Source: Winogradskya humida (GTDB lineage: Bacteria; Actinomycetota; Actinomycetes; Mycobacteriales; Micromonosporaceae). From it: a stretch of DNA of 64,000 nucleotides. Where the stretch lies: contig NZ_BOMN01000093.1 in NCBI RefSeq assembly GCF_016862215.1, positions 1 through 64,000 on the forward strand, read 5' to 3'. The position numbers and the translations under genes are program-made. The notes under the pieces were generated by a model. It was given only the letters and a program-made list of their open reading frames with translations, was not told the DNA's origin and ran no database searches. Shown here piece by piece: positions 44,953-52,946 of the stretch (position 1 is its first letter; each line of letters opens with the position of its first letter).

Positions 44953-46529
44953 GGCCCCAGCCTAGGCGGGCACGGCGTGCCCCGGTCGAAGGAGTAGCGG
45001 GCGTCGATGGTGAACGTGCCCGCTGCACTGGTGATCAGCTCGGTCCAGTCGCCGTGGCGGGTGAGGCAGGCCGTTCCGGCGTCGGTGGCCAGCCACGGTG
45101 ACCAGGCCACGCGGAGCAGCGTCGATCCGGCGCGCGGCACGGTGACGGTGACGGATGCGGGGCTGATGTCGGTGACGGTCGCGGGGGCGTCGGCCAGTGG
45201 GGTGGGCGTCACAACGCGGTAGATCCGCCAGTCCGGGTTCTGCCACACCGGCGACAGCCCTGGCATGCCGGCCGTGATGAGCCGGGCCTCGTCGATGCCG
45301 GCGCCGTCCGGGGCGGCCGTGGGCAGCACGACGTAGCCGATGCTCCAGGTGCGCAGCCAGTCCTGGTACGTGGTCGCGGTCAGGGTGCCGTCGTAGAACA
45401 GCGGGTTGCGTTCGACGTCCGCCTGACGGTTCCAGCCACGGGCGAGGTTGACGTACGGTGCGACGCCGAACGCCTCCCAGTGCGTACGCAGCGGCACGAC
45501 CTCGACGCGTCCCCGCCCGGCGTCCAGGCGCCGGAGTTCGTCGAGCAGCGGGCGGGCGTCGGCGACGGCGTCCATCCGGGTGTAGTCGTTGACCGGCTGG
45601 GCCACCGTCCAGACGGCGATCCCGGCGGCGGCCGCATACGTCGAGAACAGCCATCGGCCGGTGCGTTCGCGGACGGCGGCGGCGCTGATCAGGACGGCCG
45701 CCGCGCCGAGCAGGGCGAGCCGTTCGACGTTGCTGCCGATCGGGGTGGGGATCGCCCAGCAGAGTGCGACACCGGCGAAGTACACCCAGGCTCCGGCGCG
45801 TACGGTCCGCCAGGATCGTGGGGTCAGCACGGCGACGGCGACCGCTGCGGCGGCGGTGAGCAGCGCGGATCCCAGGGGGAACGGTTGCACGCCGGAGAAC
45901 GGGAACAGCACGGTGGTCAGCCCGATCACCAGCGCCGGGCCGGTGGCGAGCAGAACGCCGTCCCGACGGCGGCCGGTCAGGAACAGTGCGGCGGCGAGCA
46001 CCTCCACGAACAGGCCGGCGACCGGACTGCCCAGCGTGGCCACCGTCCCGAGCACCGCCGCGAGCACCGGCCGGCTCTTCCCCGGCAGCAGCGCGACGAC
46101 GGCCGCGAGCAGGACGAACACCATGCCGAGCAGGTAGGTGACCCGTCCGGTGGCGAGATTTCCCCAGAGGGCGAGCGCGAGCCAGAGGGCCGGCAGGAGC
46201 GGGCGGCGGATCCCGGAGCGACTGAGCAGGAGACCGCCTAGAACGGCTCCGGCGGTGCAGGCCAGCACGCCGGTGGTCCGGACCCCGATCCAGGCCATGA
46301 GGTACGGCGAGACGACGCTGTACGAAACCGGATGGATCCCGCCGTACCAGGAGAAGTTGTACGCCGACCCCGGATGCTCGCGAACGAAGCCGGTCCAGGC
46401 GTACTGGGCCGTGAGGTCCCCCGCGTTGCGTGCCAGCCATACGCCCCACACCACGCTCAGCACCCCGGCGAGCAGCCCGGCGGCGACGGCGGGGTGGCCC
46501 CACCGGCGTACCTCGTGAAATTTTCCCAT
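44949..46529 (-). CDS. Polytopic membrane protein, unknown
   Basis: A 526-residue protein (530 from a GTG at 46541) with about ten hydrophobic helices in residues ~15-335, followed by a ~190-residue hydrophilic C-terminal domain (DELRRLDAGRGRVEVVPLRTHWEAF, VNLARGWNRQADVERNPLFYDG). The layout resembles integral-membrane glycosyltransferase-C-like or YfhO-type proteins with an extracytoplasmic tail, including the loop WNRQxDxxxNPLFY. No catalytic motif can be assigned with confidence. It lies between a lipoprotein gene (36 bp) and pdxY (overlapping). Confidence 0.8.
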   Translation of the reverse strand: MGKFHEVRRWGHPAVAAGLLAGVLSVVWGVWLARNAGDLTAQYAWTGFVREHPGSAYNFSWYGGIHPVSYSVVSPYLMAWIGVRTTGVLACTAGAVLGGLLLSRSGIRRPLLPALWLALALWGNLATGRVTYLLGMVFVLLAAVVALLPGKSRPVLAAVLGTVATLGSPVAGLFVEVLAAALFLTGRRRDGVLLATGPALVIGLTTVLFPFSGVQPFPLGSALLTAAAAVAVAVLTPRSWRTVRAGAWVYFAGVALCWAIPTPIGSNVERLALLGAAAVLISAAAVRERTGRWLFSTYAAAAGIAVWTVAQPVNDYTRMDAVADARPLLDELRRLDAGRGRVEVVPLRTHWEAFGVAPYVNLARGWNRQADVERNPLFYDGTLTATTYQDWLRTWSIGYVVLPTAAPDGAGIDEARLITAGMPGLSPVWQNPDWRIYRVVTPTPLADAPATVTDISPASVTVTVPRAGSTLLRVAWSPWLATDAGTACLTRHGDWTELITSAAGTFTIDARYSFDRGTPCPPRLGP

Positions 46530-46564
46530 CGCCCCGGGCACGCTAGTGGATCAGGGCGAGGACC

Positions 46565-47203
46565 TTAAGCCAGATCGTCGAGGACGTCGCGGCCGAGGGC
46601 GACCAGGGTGTCGGCGTTTTTGTCACGGGTGGCGGCGAAGGACGCGGGCTCCATGTCGGCGACGCCGTAGGAGACCTGGACCTGGGCGTTGCTGGCCCGC
46701 GTCGACAGCACGATGCTCTGCCGGTCGCGGTGAACGCCGAGGTAGCCCTGGTCGCCGACGCCGCTGACCGGTTTGGCCGCCAGGGTGCGGCCGTCGTCGA
46801 TCGAGGTCTGCCAGTCCTTCTCGAACTGCCCGGCGGTTCGCTCCTCGGCGGTGGGCGTGCCGGTGTGGCGGTCGATGGACACCAGGACGGCGACGGATCC
46901 GGCGCCGGTGCCCCACGTGCACGTGACGAGCTGGGAGATCGGGGTGTCGGCGTTGGCGTCGGCGGGTGTGCCGGTCGCGGGCAGTTTCAGGTCCTTGGCG
47001 GTGTCACCGTCGAGCGTCGGGCAGGCGCCGTTCAGCTTGGTGTACTTGCCGGCGAACGCGTCCGACCCGGCAGTCGGCGAGGACTGCTCCGCGCCGGGCG
47101 GGAGTGCCACCGGATCGGCTTCGACACCGCACCCGGTCACGGTCACGGTCACGGTCAGCGCGACGGCGAGCACCGGCACGATCAGTAGGCGACTGGTCAC
47201 CAT
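46565..47203 (-). CDS. Lipoprotein, DUF3558-like
   Basis: A 212-residue lipoprotein with a signal peptide ending in the lipobox TVTGC (Cys25); the hydrophobic stretch includes a VTVTVTVT run. The mature region has CPTLDGDTAKDLKLP, TCTWGTGAGSVAVLVSI, VGDQGYLGVHRDRQSIVLSTRASNAQVQVSYG, like small actinobacterial DUF3558-type lipoproteins. GGAGG is well placed before the ATG. It follows the WXG-like genes by 20 bp and is probably in their operon. Confidence 0.8.
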   Translation of the reverse strand: MVTSRLLIVPVLAVALTVTVTVTGCGVEADPVALPPGAEQSSPTAGSDAFAGKYTKLNGACPTLDGDTAKDLKLPATGTPADANADTPISQLVTCTWGTGAGSVAVLVSIDRHTGTPTAEERTAGQFEKDWQTSIDDGRTLAAKPVSGVGDQGYLGVHRDRQSIVLSTRASNAQVQVSYGVADMEPASFAATRDKNADTLVALGRDVLDDLA

Positions 47204-47223
47204 GAACCTCCGTCAGTGCGAGA

Positions 47224-48066
47224 TCAGTCCGAGACGGGCGACGGCCACATGCCGTCCGAGGTGAGGCCGGTGAGATCGGCCTTTTCGGCTTCAAGCTGCA
47301 GGATCTGGTCGAGCACCTCGGTGATCCGGGCGCCGAGGGTTGCGGCGTACCCGACGATCTGGGTGGCGACGGTGCCGATGACCTCGGAGAAGTGCGCGAG
47401 CAGGGCCACCGCCTGGGTGAGCGCACCGGCCGCGGTCGCGCCCAGATCGATCACCGCGGTCACGATGCTGCCGTAGATCTCGCCCAGCCGTTCGCCGAGG
47501 CTCGCCATGTACGCCATGTTGCCGGCGCCGGCCTGGCCGAGGTATTCGACGAGCTTCTTGAGCTTCGCGGTGGCGTTGGTGACGGCGTCCTGCTGATCCT
47601 GCACGCGCTTCTCGTACGTGTCCTTGGCCGGGCCGCGCCAGAAGTCGATCTCACCGGAGCCGGTCATGTCGCCGTACATGCCGGTCAGCGGCCGGGTCAC
47701 CTTGTCGTTGATGTCGAAGCCGTGCGAGATCAGCGACGCGACCGGCACCGCACCGGCCACGGCCTCGGACGCCTTGGTGAGGATCTCCGAAATCTTGTCC
47801 CGGACCTGCTCGGTCGCCGCTTTGATCGTCTTGAGATTGTCCTCGAGGTCACCGGTGAAGAAATTGATGACACCGCCCAGAATGCTGTCGTTCACCGCGT
47901 CGACGGCGGACTGCATGAAGGCGTTGACACCGTTGATCAACTTGACGAGCTCGTCACGGATCTTGGTGATCAATTCCTGGACCAGTTCCACGGCCTTACG
48001 GAAGGCCTCGATGGCGACCGGGGTGTAGCTGCTGCTCGTCGCGGGTGGCGTGGGATTGTCAGGCAC
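47224..48066 (-). CDS. Long WXG100-like alpha-helical protein
   Basis: A 280-residue, almost wholly helical protein without signal peptide. A long amphipathic N-terminal half (VELVQELITKIRDELVKLINGVNAFMQSAVDAV) leads to a WxG-type turn in IDFWRGPAKDTYEKRVQDQQDAV, followed by more helix. This fits extended WXG100 or type VII secretion substrates. It lies 30 bp after a shorter WXG-like gene. No secretion machinery gene (EccC ATPase) is in the window, so export by that route is inferred only. Confidence 0.7.
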   Translation of the reverse strand: MPDNPTPPATSSSYTPVAIEAFRKAVELVQELITKIRDELVKLINGVNAFMQSAVDAVNDSILGGVINFFTGDLEDNLKTIKAATEQVRDKISEILTKASEAVAGAVPVASLISHGFDINDKVTRPLTGMYGDMTGSGEIDFWRGPAKDTYEKRVQDQQDAVTNATAKLKKLVEYLGQAGAGNMAYMASLGERLGEIYGSIVTAVIDLGATAAGALTQAVALLAHFSEVIGTVATQIVGYAATLGARITEVLDQILQLEAEKADLTGLTSDGMWPSPVSD

Positions 48067-48096
48067 GGCCGGCCCCTCTCCCCGGGGCGGGACCGA

Positions 48097-48453
48097 TCAT
48101 GACGCCGCGATCGTGTCGAAGGACTTGGCACTCAGGCCGTCCGTGCGGTCGTATTCGTCGGCGCATCTGTTCAGCGCGTCGCCGAACCGATCCATTTTCC
48201 CGGTCGCGTCGGAGAACAGCGACGTCAGCCATTCCTGCGTCGTCGTATAAGCGCCGGACTGATCGGCGCCGGTCATGACGCCGGTGATGTCGATGACCGC
48301 GAAAGCCGTGGCCGACAGCGTCAGGCCACCCATCGCCGTGGTGACGCCGGCCATCGTGTCGGAGAAACCGAACCATTTCTTGGCCTCGTCGCGCACCGCC
48401 CCGGTGGCGACCTCGATGGCTTCCGGAGTGAAGTAAGGATATTCGTCCGGCAT
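48097..48453 (-). CDS. Short WXG100-like protein
   Basis: A 118-residue helical protein of the size and pattern of ESX-type small partners: VRDEAKKWFGFSDTMAGVTTAM in place of a WxG turn, and a C-terminal helix with FGDALNRCADEYDRTDG, close to the YxxxD/E export signal. It starts at a codon overlapping the stop of the YbaB-like gene by one base. Together with the long WXG-like protein it could form a secreted helical pair. Confidence 0.7.
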   Translation of the reverse strand: MPDEYPYFTPEAIEVATGAVRDEAKKWFGFSDTMAGVTTAMGGLTLSATAFAVIDITGVMTGADQSGAYTTTQEWLTSLFSDATGKMDRFGDALNRCADEYDRTDGLSAKSFDTIAAS

Positions 48454-49145
48454 CAGCCGACAACCTCTCTGGCGAACCAGTACCTCGGATCGTTCTCGCG
48501 GGTGGCCCGCACCAGCGCGGCGCGCGCGTCCTCGGCGAGCAGGCCGGCGTCAGCGGCCGACAAGGCGTTCTCGTCGACGTCTGCGTGCTGGAGATCGAAA
48601 CCTGCCATGGTCAGCCGGAACAGCCCGCGCGGACCGGTGACGACCCGGTGCTCGGCGGTATCGCGCCGGCGGCTCATCCGATCGGCGACGTCCACGATCG
48701 ACGCCGTCCGCCGGACCTTGTCATAAGCGGCGGCGATCTCGGATTCCGGATCGGAGTAATGAGGCGCTTCCGCTGCCTGAAGAAAGGTGAACGGGTTTTC
48801 GCTCCGCTCTTCTGCCCGGTGGCCGTAGTGCCCGAGAATCGCCATCGCGATCGAGCTCTTCTCCTGGGCGAACGCGAGCGCGTCGAGCACGGCGGCGGCG
48901 ACACCCGAGGGACCGACCGTGTACCACCAGTCCGATTGCAGGCTGAGATCCACAAAGTCACCGTGGACGTTCACAAAACACGTGACGGTGTCGCTGACAT
49001 CCGCGCCCGGGATCCGGTCGAGCCCGTCGACGGGAAGATCACGAGGAGTGTTAGCAACGGTATTGCGAAGCCGCTCGGCGAAGTGCCGCGCGCCGGGCAC
49101 CCGTGGATCATCCGGCGCAATGGTGCGCTTTGTTTTCAACATCAT
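48453..49145 (-). CDS. YbaB/EbfC-like protein of the WXG operon
   Basis: A 230-residue protein. Residues ~45-100 (DTVTCFVNVHGDFVDLSLQSDWWYTVGPSGVAAAVLDALAFAQ) match the beta-strand and helix layout of YbaB/EbfC-like domains often found beside WXG100 genes in actinobacteria. The C-terminal part (GPRGLFRLTMAGFDLQHADVDENALS...ARAALVRA) is unassigned. Two adjacent ATGs follow a G-rich ribosome site. It is the first gene of the operon that runs through the two WXG-like genes and the lipoprotein. Confidence 0.65.
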   Translation of the reverse strand: MMLKTKRTIAPDDPRVPGARHFAERLRNTVANTPRDLPVDGLDRIPGADVSDTVTCFVNVHGDFVDLSLQSDWWYTVGPSGVAAAVLDALAFAQEKSSIAMAILGHYGHRAEERSENPFTFLQAAEAPHYSDPESEIAAAYDKVRRTASIVDVADRMSRRRDTAEHRVVTGPRGLFRLTMAGFDLQHADVDENALSAADAGLLAEDARAALVRATRENDPRYWFAREVVG

Positions 49146-49262
49146 TTCCCCCCGGCTCCCCCCACGGGAGTGCGCCGATCAACGTAGGCGATTGTCGATA
49201 TCCGGCCACGATAGCGGAAGGGCGCACGCCACGTTGTCCCCGGCGCTCGCTACCTTGAGGAC

Positions 49263-49511
49263 ATGCAGCCAGCCTCCGCTCCCATGAACCACGAGGTCGA
49301 CGCCGCGGTCGTGCTCAGCGGCCAGTTCGACCCCCGGCCTTACCCCTTCCCCTATCTGGCCGTCGTCGCGAACCTCGGCACGTCCGGAAGCATGCTGTCG
49401 GTGCTGATGACCGCCGTCGGCATGCTGAAGGAGCACGGCTGGGAGCTCGTCAGCGTCGCCAACACGGGCGGCACGGTGCTCCAGCTCACGGCGTTCCTCA
49501 AACGGGCTTAA
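49263..49511 (+). CDS. Small hypothetical protein (82 aa)
   Basis: An 82-residue ORF with good codon bias. The sequence (PYPFPYLAVVANLGTSGSMLSVLMTAVGMLKEHGWELVSVANTGGTVLQLTAFLKRA) looks like a compact alpha/beta domain, with a helix followed by the strand WELVSV, as in DUF4177-like small proteins. Its stop shares the self-complementary TTAA at 49508-49511 with the stop of the convergent gene. Confidence 0.7.
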   Translation: MQPASAPMNHEVDAAVVLSGQFDPRPYPFPYLAVVANLGTSGSMLSVLMTAVGMLKEHGWELVSVANTGGTVLQLTAFLKRA

Positions 49512-50305
49512 GGGGTCGGGGCGGGGAAGTTGCGCTGCGGGCAGCTCGCCGGCGTGCCCGGATCCACCCGGTGCAGCGCGTAGGCCGTACCCTGCGTCGG
49601 GTTGTGGGTTTCCGGCGCCCGGTCCCCGATCATCACCAGCGCGTGCCACCCCGTGCGCTGCGCGGTGTAGAGCGTGCAGCCGTCGAGCACCTGGGTGTGC
49701 TGCCGGGCCGTCGCCGTGGCCCGCCCCTGCGCGAAGGTGCCAGGGTTCGCCGGATCGCTGTCCAGCAGAAACAGTGAGGCCGCCGCCGTGGTCGTATTGG
49801 CCCAGAACGATTCCCCGGCGCTCAGGTAGAGGTCGGCGATCGCGACCACGTCATGATCGGCGAGGCTGACGAACGCGAGGTCGGGGTCACCCGCACCGGT
49901 GACACCGTGATGAGTGACCGCCGGCAGCGTCACCGTGTCGGTCCCGGCGAACTGCTGCACCCAGTGAAGACCAGGGGTGTACGCCGTGACCACCGCCGTA
50001 TACACATCGAACGGCCGCCGCCCCACGTTGGAGTCCACCGCGACGAAATCCGTCCGCCCCGCGCCGTACACACTGGTCGCGACGATGCTGCCCGCATTGT
50101 CACGCAACGCCAGATCCCAGTCGGCCGTGGCAGCGGGCTGCACCGCGACGACCGACCAGTGCCGGTTGTAGGTGCGGTACGTGTAGTCCTGCGCCGTCCG
50201 GGCGATCCGGATCTCCCCGTTCCCGATCCCGGTGCTCGCATGGGCGACCCCGGGACTCAGCACCACGGCGACGGCAACGGCGGCGATCATGGCCTTGATA
50301 CGCAT
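49508..50305 (-). CDS. Secreted protein, unknown (265 aa)
   Basis: A 265-residue exported protein with a ~23-residue signal peptide ending AHA. The mature part is beta-rich (WDLALRDNAGSIVATSVYGAGRTDFVAVDSNVG, FDVYTAVVTAYTPGLHWVQQFAG), suggesting pre-peptidase/jelly-roll-like repeats. A Cys pair lies towards the C-terminus. No catalytic motif is recognised. The gene lies on the same strand downstream of the lipoprotein gene at 50366 but is separated from it by the 16-bp repeat array. Confidence 0.75.
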   Translation of the reverse strand: MRIKAMIAAVAVAVVLSPGVAHASTGIGNGEIRIARTAQDYTYRTYNRHWSVVAVQPAATADWDLALRDNAGSIVATSVYGAGRTDFVAVDSNVGRRPFDVYTAVVTAYTPGLHWVQQFAGTDTVTLPAVTHHGVTGAGDPDLAFVSLADHDVVAIADLYLSAGESFWANTTTAAASLFLLDSDPANPGTFAQGRATATARQHTQVLDGCTLYTAQRTGWHALVMIGDRAPETHNPTQGTAYALHRVDPGTPASCPQRNFPAPTP

Positions 50306-50314
50306 GCGACTCCC

Positions 50315-50378
50315 AGCTCAGGGCATGTACGGCTCAGGGTGTGTACGGCTCAGGGTGTGTACGGCTCAGGGTGTGTAC
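50315..50378. repeat. Four-unit 16-bp tandem repeat spanning a stop codon
   Basis: Three exact copies of GGCTCAGGGTGTGTAC (50331, 50347, 50363) and one variant (50315-50330). The stop codon of the minus-strand lipoprotein gene (TCA at 50366-50368) lies in the copy nearest to the gene, so each unit repeats the codons around TGA. Confidence 0.9.
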
Positions 50379-51073
50379 GGCTCGTCATGGAAGCTGGTCT
50401 GCGCCAGACCGTTCACGTGGTAGTGGTAGATCGCCGTCCGGCGGATGTTGACCCCGGCGGCCGGTACATCCTCCGTACGCGTCAGATAGACCACAACAGC
50501 GTCACCGCCGGTGATCGTGACCGACTGGATCGGCTCCCGGTCGTCGAGAACGTCCTGCACGCTGCACTGCGTTCCGGTCTTGCCCGGCCCGCACAGCACG
50601 AGCGCCCACCACCGGCCCGTCGTGCCCTCCGTGCTCCACATCAGCGTGGCCACGGTGGCCGTGCCGTCGAGGTTCTCCAGCGTGCCGGTGGTGCACGGCC
50701 GCTGCACCGCCAGCCGTTCACCGCCCGAACTCCAGACCCCGCCGGACAGCTGCAGCCCCTGCGGATGATCGCCATAGGGCGCCTCGGACCCGGAAACCTT
50801 CGCCGTCGACACCGCCGAGCAGCCGGACCGCGCCCTCGTGGCAGTGACCGCGGGCTTGACGACCTTTGTCGGAACGGCCTTGGCGGCAGTGGTCCTGACG
50901 CGCGCAATCGTGGGCGATTCACTGGGCTCGGCGCTGACGGCATGAGTGCCGGGCGACTCGGCCACCGCGGGCTGAATGGTGGCGGCGGAATCGGCCACCG
51001 GCGCGGCGGTGTCACCGCATCCGGTCAGTGTTCCGATAAGGACAGAGGCGGCAAAAAGTACGGTCTTGTGCAT
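50366..51073 (-). CDS. Lipoprotein, unknown (235 aa)
   Basis: A 235-residue lipoprotein with the lipobox TLTGC (Cys19), an Ala/Thr/Pro-rich linker (~20-80) and a C-terminal domain with four Cys (CSAVSTAKVSGSEAPYGDHPQG, RWWALVLCGPGKTGTQC, VYLTRTEDVPAAG). AAGGA lies before the ATG at 51073; longer frames upstream are not coding-like. Function is unknown. The last codons lie in a 16-bp tandem repeat. Confidence 0.75.
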   Translation of the reverse strand: MHKTVLFAASVLIGTLTGCGDTAAPVADSAATIQPAVAESPGTHAVSAEPSESPTIARVRTTAAKAVPTKVVKPAVTATRARSGCSAVSTAKVSGSEAPYGDHPQGLQLSGGVWSSGGERLAVQRPCTTGTLENLDGTATVATLMWSTEGTTGRWWALVLCGPGKTGTQCSVQDVLDDREPIQSVTITGGDAVVVYLTRTEDVPAAGVNIRRTAIYHYHVNGLAQTSFHDEPYTP

Positions 51074-51262
51074 GGGGTTTCCTTTTTCCGGACGAGGCAA
51101 TCGGACTGTAAACGATCCCCGCCGGAAAAGCATCGTCAACTTTCCGACGATGAAATACCACCCCTTTCGGACAACCCCTGTCGAATACATTTCTTCCCCA
51201 TGGAGAGCGGCGGCGCGACGCACCGCCAGGACGGACCCGCTGAGGCGATAGGCTTCACGCCC

Positions 51263-51685
51263 GTGAGCAAACTTCTCAAGGAGCACGTGCAGAACGTGCT
51301 CGAGGCGAACTTCGCCAGCCTCGGTCAGACCCGGCAGCGCATCGAGGAGCTCGAGGCGCAGGGCCATCGCATCATCACGGGCGGCCAGATCGGTGACGAC
51401 GGCTGGGACATCATCGACTGGCGTACCAGCGAGATCCTCGCCGCGGGCGGGGGCGGCCTCGAGGAGTACGAGGCCGCTGCCGCCGAGCTCGACCCTGATG
51501 GCAAGTTCGTCCACCACGACCGCATCCTGGAGGACGAGGACCTGACGTACGTGTCGTCGCCCGAGCTGCCGGACGGGCTCGCGAACGCCATCGAGGACTG
51601 GGCGCTCGCCGAGGACGCGGAGGAGGTCGCCGAGTTCATCGGCTGGCCCGTCGAGAAGGTCGAGGAGTACCAGGCGGAGCAGTAA
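51263..51685 (+). CDS. Conserved-looking acidic protein (140 aa), unknown
   Basis: A 140-residue acidic, soluble protein. It begins with a helix (SKLLKEHVQNVLEANFASLGQTRQRIEELEAQGH), followed by GGQIGDDGWDIIDWRTSEILA and an acidic C-terminus (EEVAEFIGWPVEKVEEYQAEQ). I chose the GTG at 51263; an ATG at 51200 would add 21 residues, and neither has a strong ribosome site. The much longer open frame upstream is antisense to two minus-strand genes and not coding. Function is unknown. Confidence 0.65.
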   Translation: MSKLLKEHVQNVLEANFASLGQTRQRIEELEAQGHRIITGGQIGDDGWDIIDWRTSEILAAGGGGLEEYEAAAAELDPDGKFVHHDRILEDEDLTYVSSPELPDGLANAIEDWALAEDAEEVAEFIGWPVEKVEEYQAEQ

Positions 51686-51799
51686 CCGCCCGCGCCGGCG
51701 GGGCGCTGGTGTCGTTTCAGCGCCGCGTCAGCGCCGTTTCAGCGCTCGGTGCAATCGTTTCCGAACTGTCCGGGAGATTGCAGGGAAATACGAGGCGCC

Positions 51800-52462
51800 G
51801 TGCAGACAGTAAACATGGGGGAATCCGACGTCCGGGTGCTCGTCATCGACGGGGTCCGGCTTCGACGAGATCTTTTGGTCACCGCGCTGCGGCGGGAATC
51901 GGTCGTGGCGGAAGGCACCGGTGACGCCGAGCAGGCCGCGCGGCTCGTGGCCGAGGACGGCTTCGAGGTGGTACTGCTCGGCACGGGCAGCCTGCCGGTC
52001 TGCCGCCGGGTGGTCGCCGCCGACGACCGGGTTCAGGTGATCGCGTTCGGCCTCGCCGGGAACGACGACGAGGTGATGGACTGCGCGGAAGCCGGCGTGA
52101 CCGGCTATCTGCTGCACGACCAGCCTTTCGACGCGTTGCTGGCCACCATCACTGCCGCCGCGAAGGGCGAGATCACGTGCCCGCCGGCGATCGCTGCGGC
52201 GTTGCTGCGCGGCATGGGGCGGCGCGGTGCGGGCGTGCGGGAGCAGGCGAGCCGGATGACGCCGCGGGAGCGGGAGGTTCTGGTCCTGCTCGAGGCGGGT
52301 CTTTCCAACAAGGAGATAGCCCGCAGGCTCAGCATCGAGATCCGGACCGTCAAGAACCACGTGCACAACCTGATGGAGAAGCTCAACGTACGCCGCCGCG
52401 GTGAGGCGGCGGCGCTGATGCTGTCACAGCGATTCGCATTGGACCTGAGTACCGGAGCGTAG
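51800..52462 (+). CDS. LuxR-family regulator with pseudo-receiver domain, next to the CIS cluster
   Basis: A 220-residue protein with NarL-type architecture. The receiver fold is kept (VRVLVIDGVRLRRDLL, VIAFGLAGNDDEVMDCAEAGVTGYLLHD), but the phosphoacceptor position reads VVLLGTGSL, Gly replacing Asp, so normal phosphorylation is unlikely. The HTH is intact (MTPREREVLVLLEAGLSNKEIARRLSIEIRTVKNHVHNLMEKL). The GTG at 51800 has GAGG upstream; ATG 51815 is the alternative. It precedes the CIS cluster in the same direction and is a good candidate for its regulator. Confidence 0.85.
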   Translation: MQTVNMGESDVRVLVIDGVRLRRDLLVTALRRESVVAEGTGDAEQAARLVAEDGFEVVLLGTGSLPVCRRVVAADDRVQVIAFGLAGNDDEVMDCAEAGVTGYLLHDQPFDALLATITAAAKGEITCPPAIAAALLRGMGRRGAGVREQASRMTPREREVLVLLEAGLSNKEIARRLSIEIRTVKNHVHNLMEKLNVRRRGEAAALMLSQRFALDLSTGA

Positions 52463-52562
52463 GTACCAGATGAGGGCATGGTCCTTTTTCAGGCCCCGAG
52501 CTCTATTAATTCTTACCTGATATTTCCCTACGCTGGTGATTGCCTCGCAAGGGGGAATCGAA

Positions 52563-52946
52563 TTGCCAACCATTCGCGTACTGCTCGGTTCATTGCCGGA
52601 TAACGTGCGGCACACCATTTCGCAGGCCATCTCCGGCCGGCCCGGGCTGGAACTGATCGGGGTTTTCACCCGTCCGGTCGAGCTGCTGGCGGCGGCCGGT
52701 GAGCTGCGGGCCGACGTGGTGGTGGTCGCGGCTGAGGCGGGCGGGCTGCCCGGCATCGCCACGCACCTGGTCGACCAGTTCCCGGACATCCGGGTCCTGG
52801 CGGTCACCGGGGGCGGGACGGCGCTGAGCTTCCGGCTGGAGCCGTGTCTCCGCGAGGTGCGGTGCACGACGACCGGCGAGCTCGCCGAGGTGATCCGTGG
52901 CGTGGAGAGCGACGACAACGCAGAGGGGGACCCATGCCGAAGCTGA
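52563..52946 (+). CDS. Receiver-like single-domain protein, first gene of the CIS operon
   Basis: A 127-residue protein with a response-regulator-like alpha/beta pattern: IRVLLGSLPDNVRHTISQAISGRPGLELIGVF, ADVVVVAAEAGGLPGIATHLVDQFPDIRVLAVTGGG. The phosphoacceptor Asp is missing (VVVVAAEAG) and no HTH follows. The TTG start has AAGGGGGAA 5 nt upstream. Its last 13 nt overlap the next CIS gene, so it belongs to the operon. It is probably a protein-interaction module rather than a phospho-switch. Confidence 0.7.
   Translation: MPTIRVLLGSLPDNVRHTISQAISGRPGLELIGVFTRPVELLAAAGELRADVVVVAAEAGGLPGIATHLVDQFPDIRVLAVTGGGTALSFRLEPCLREVRCTTTGELAEVIRGVESDDNAEGDPCRS

Noticed and set aside
47224..49145. WXG-like operon considered as a complete type VII secretion locus
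   Set aside because: No EccC ATPase, EccB/D/E or mycosin gene is visible in the window.
49853..51262. Long plus-strand N-terminal extension of the 140-aa protein at 51263
   Set aside because: It is antisense to two exported-protein genes with clear signal peptides and is not coding-like; only the 3' part has a normal protein sequence.
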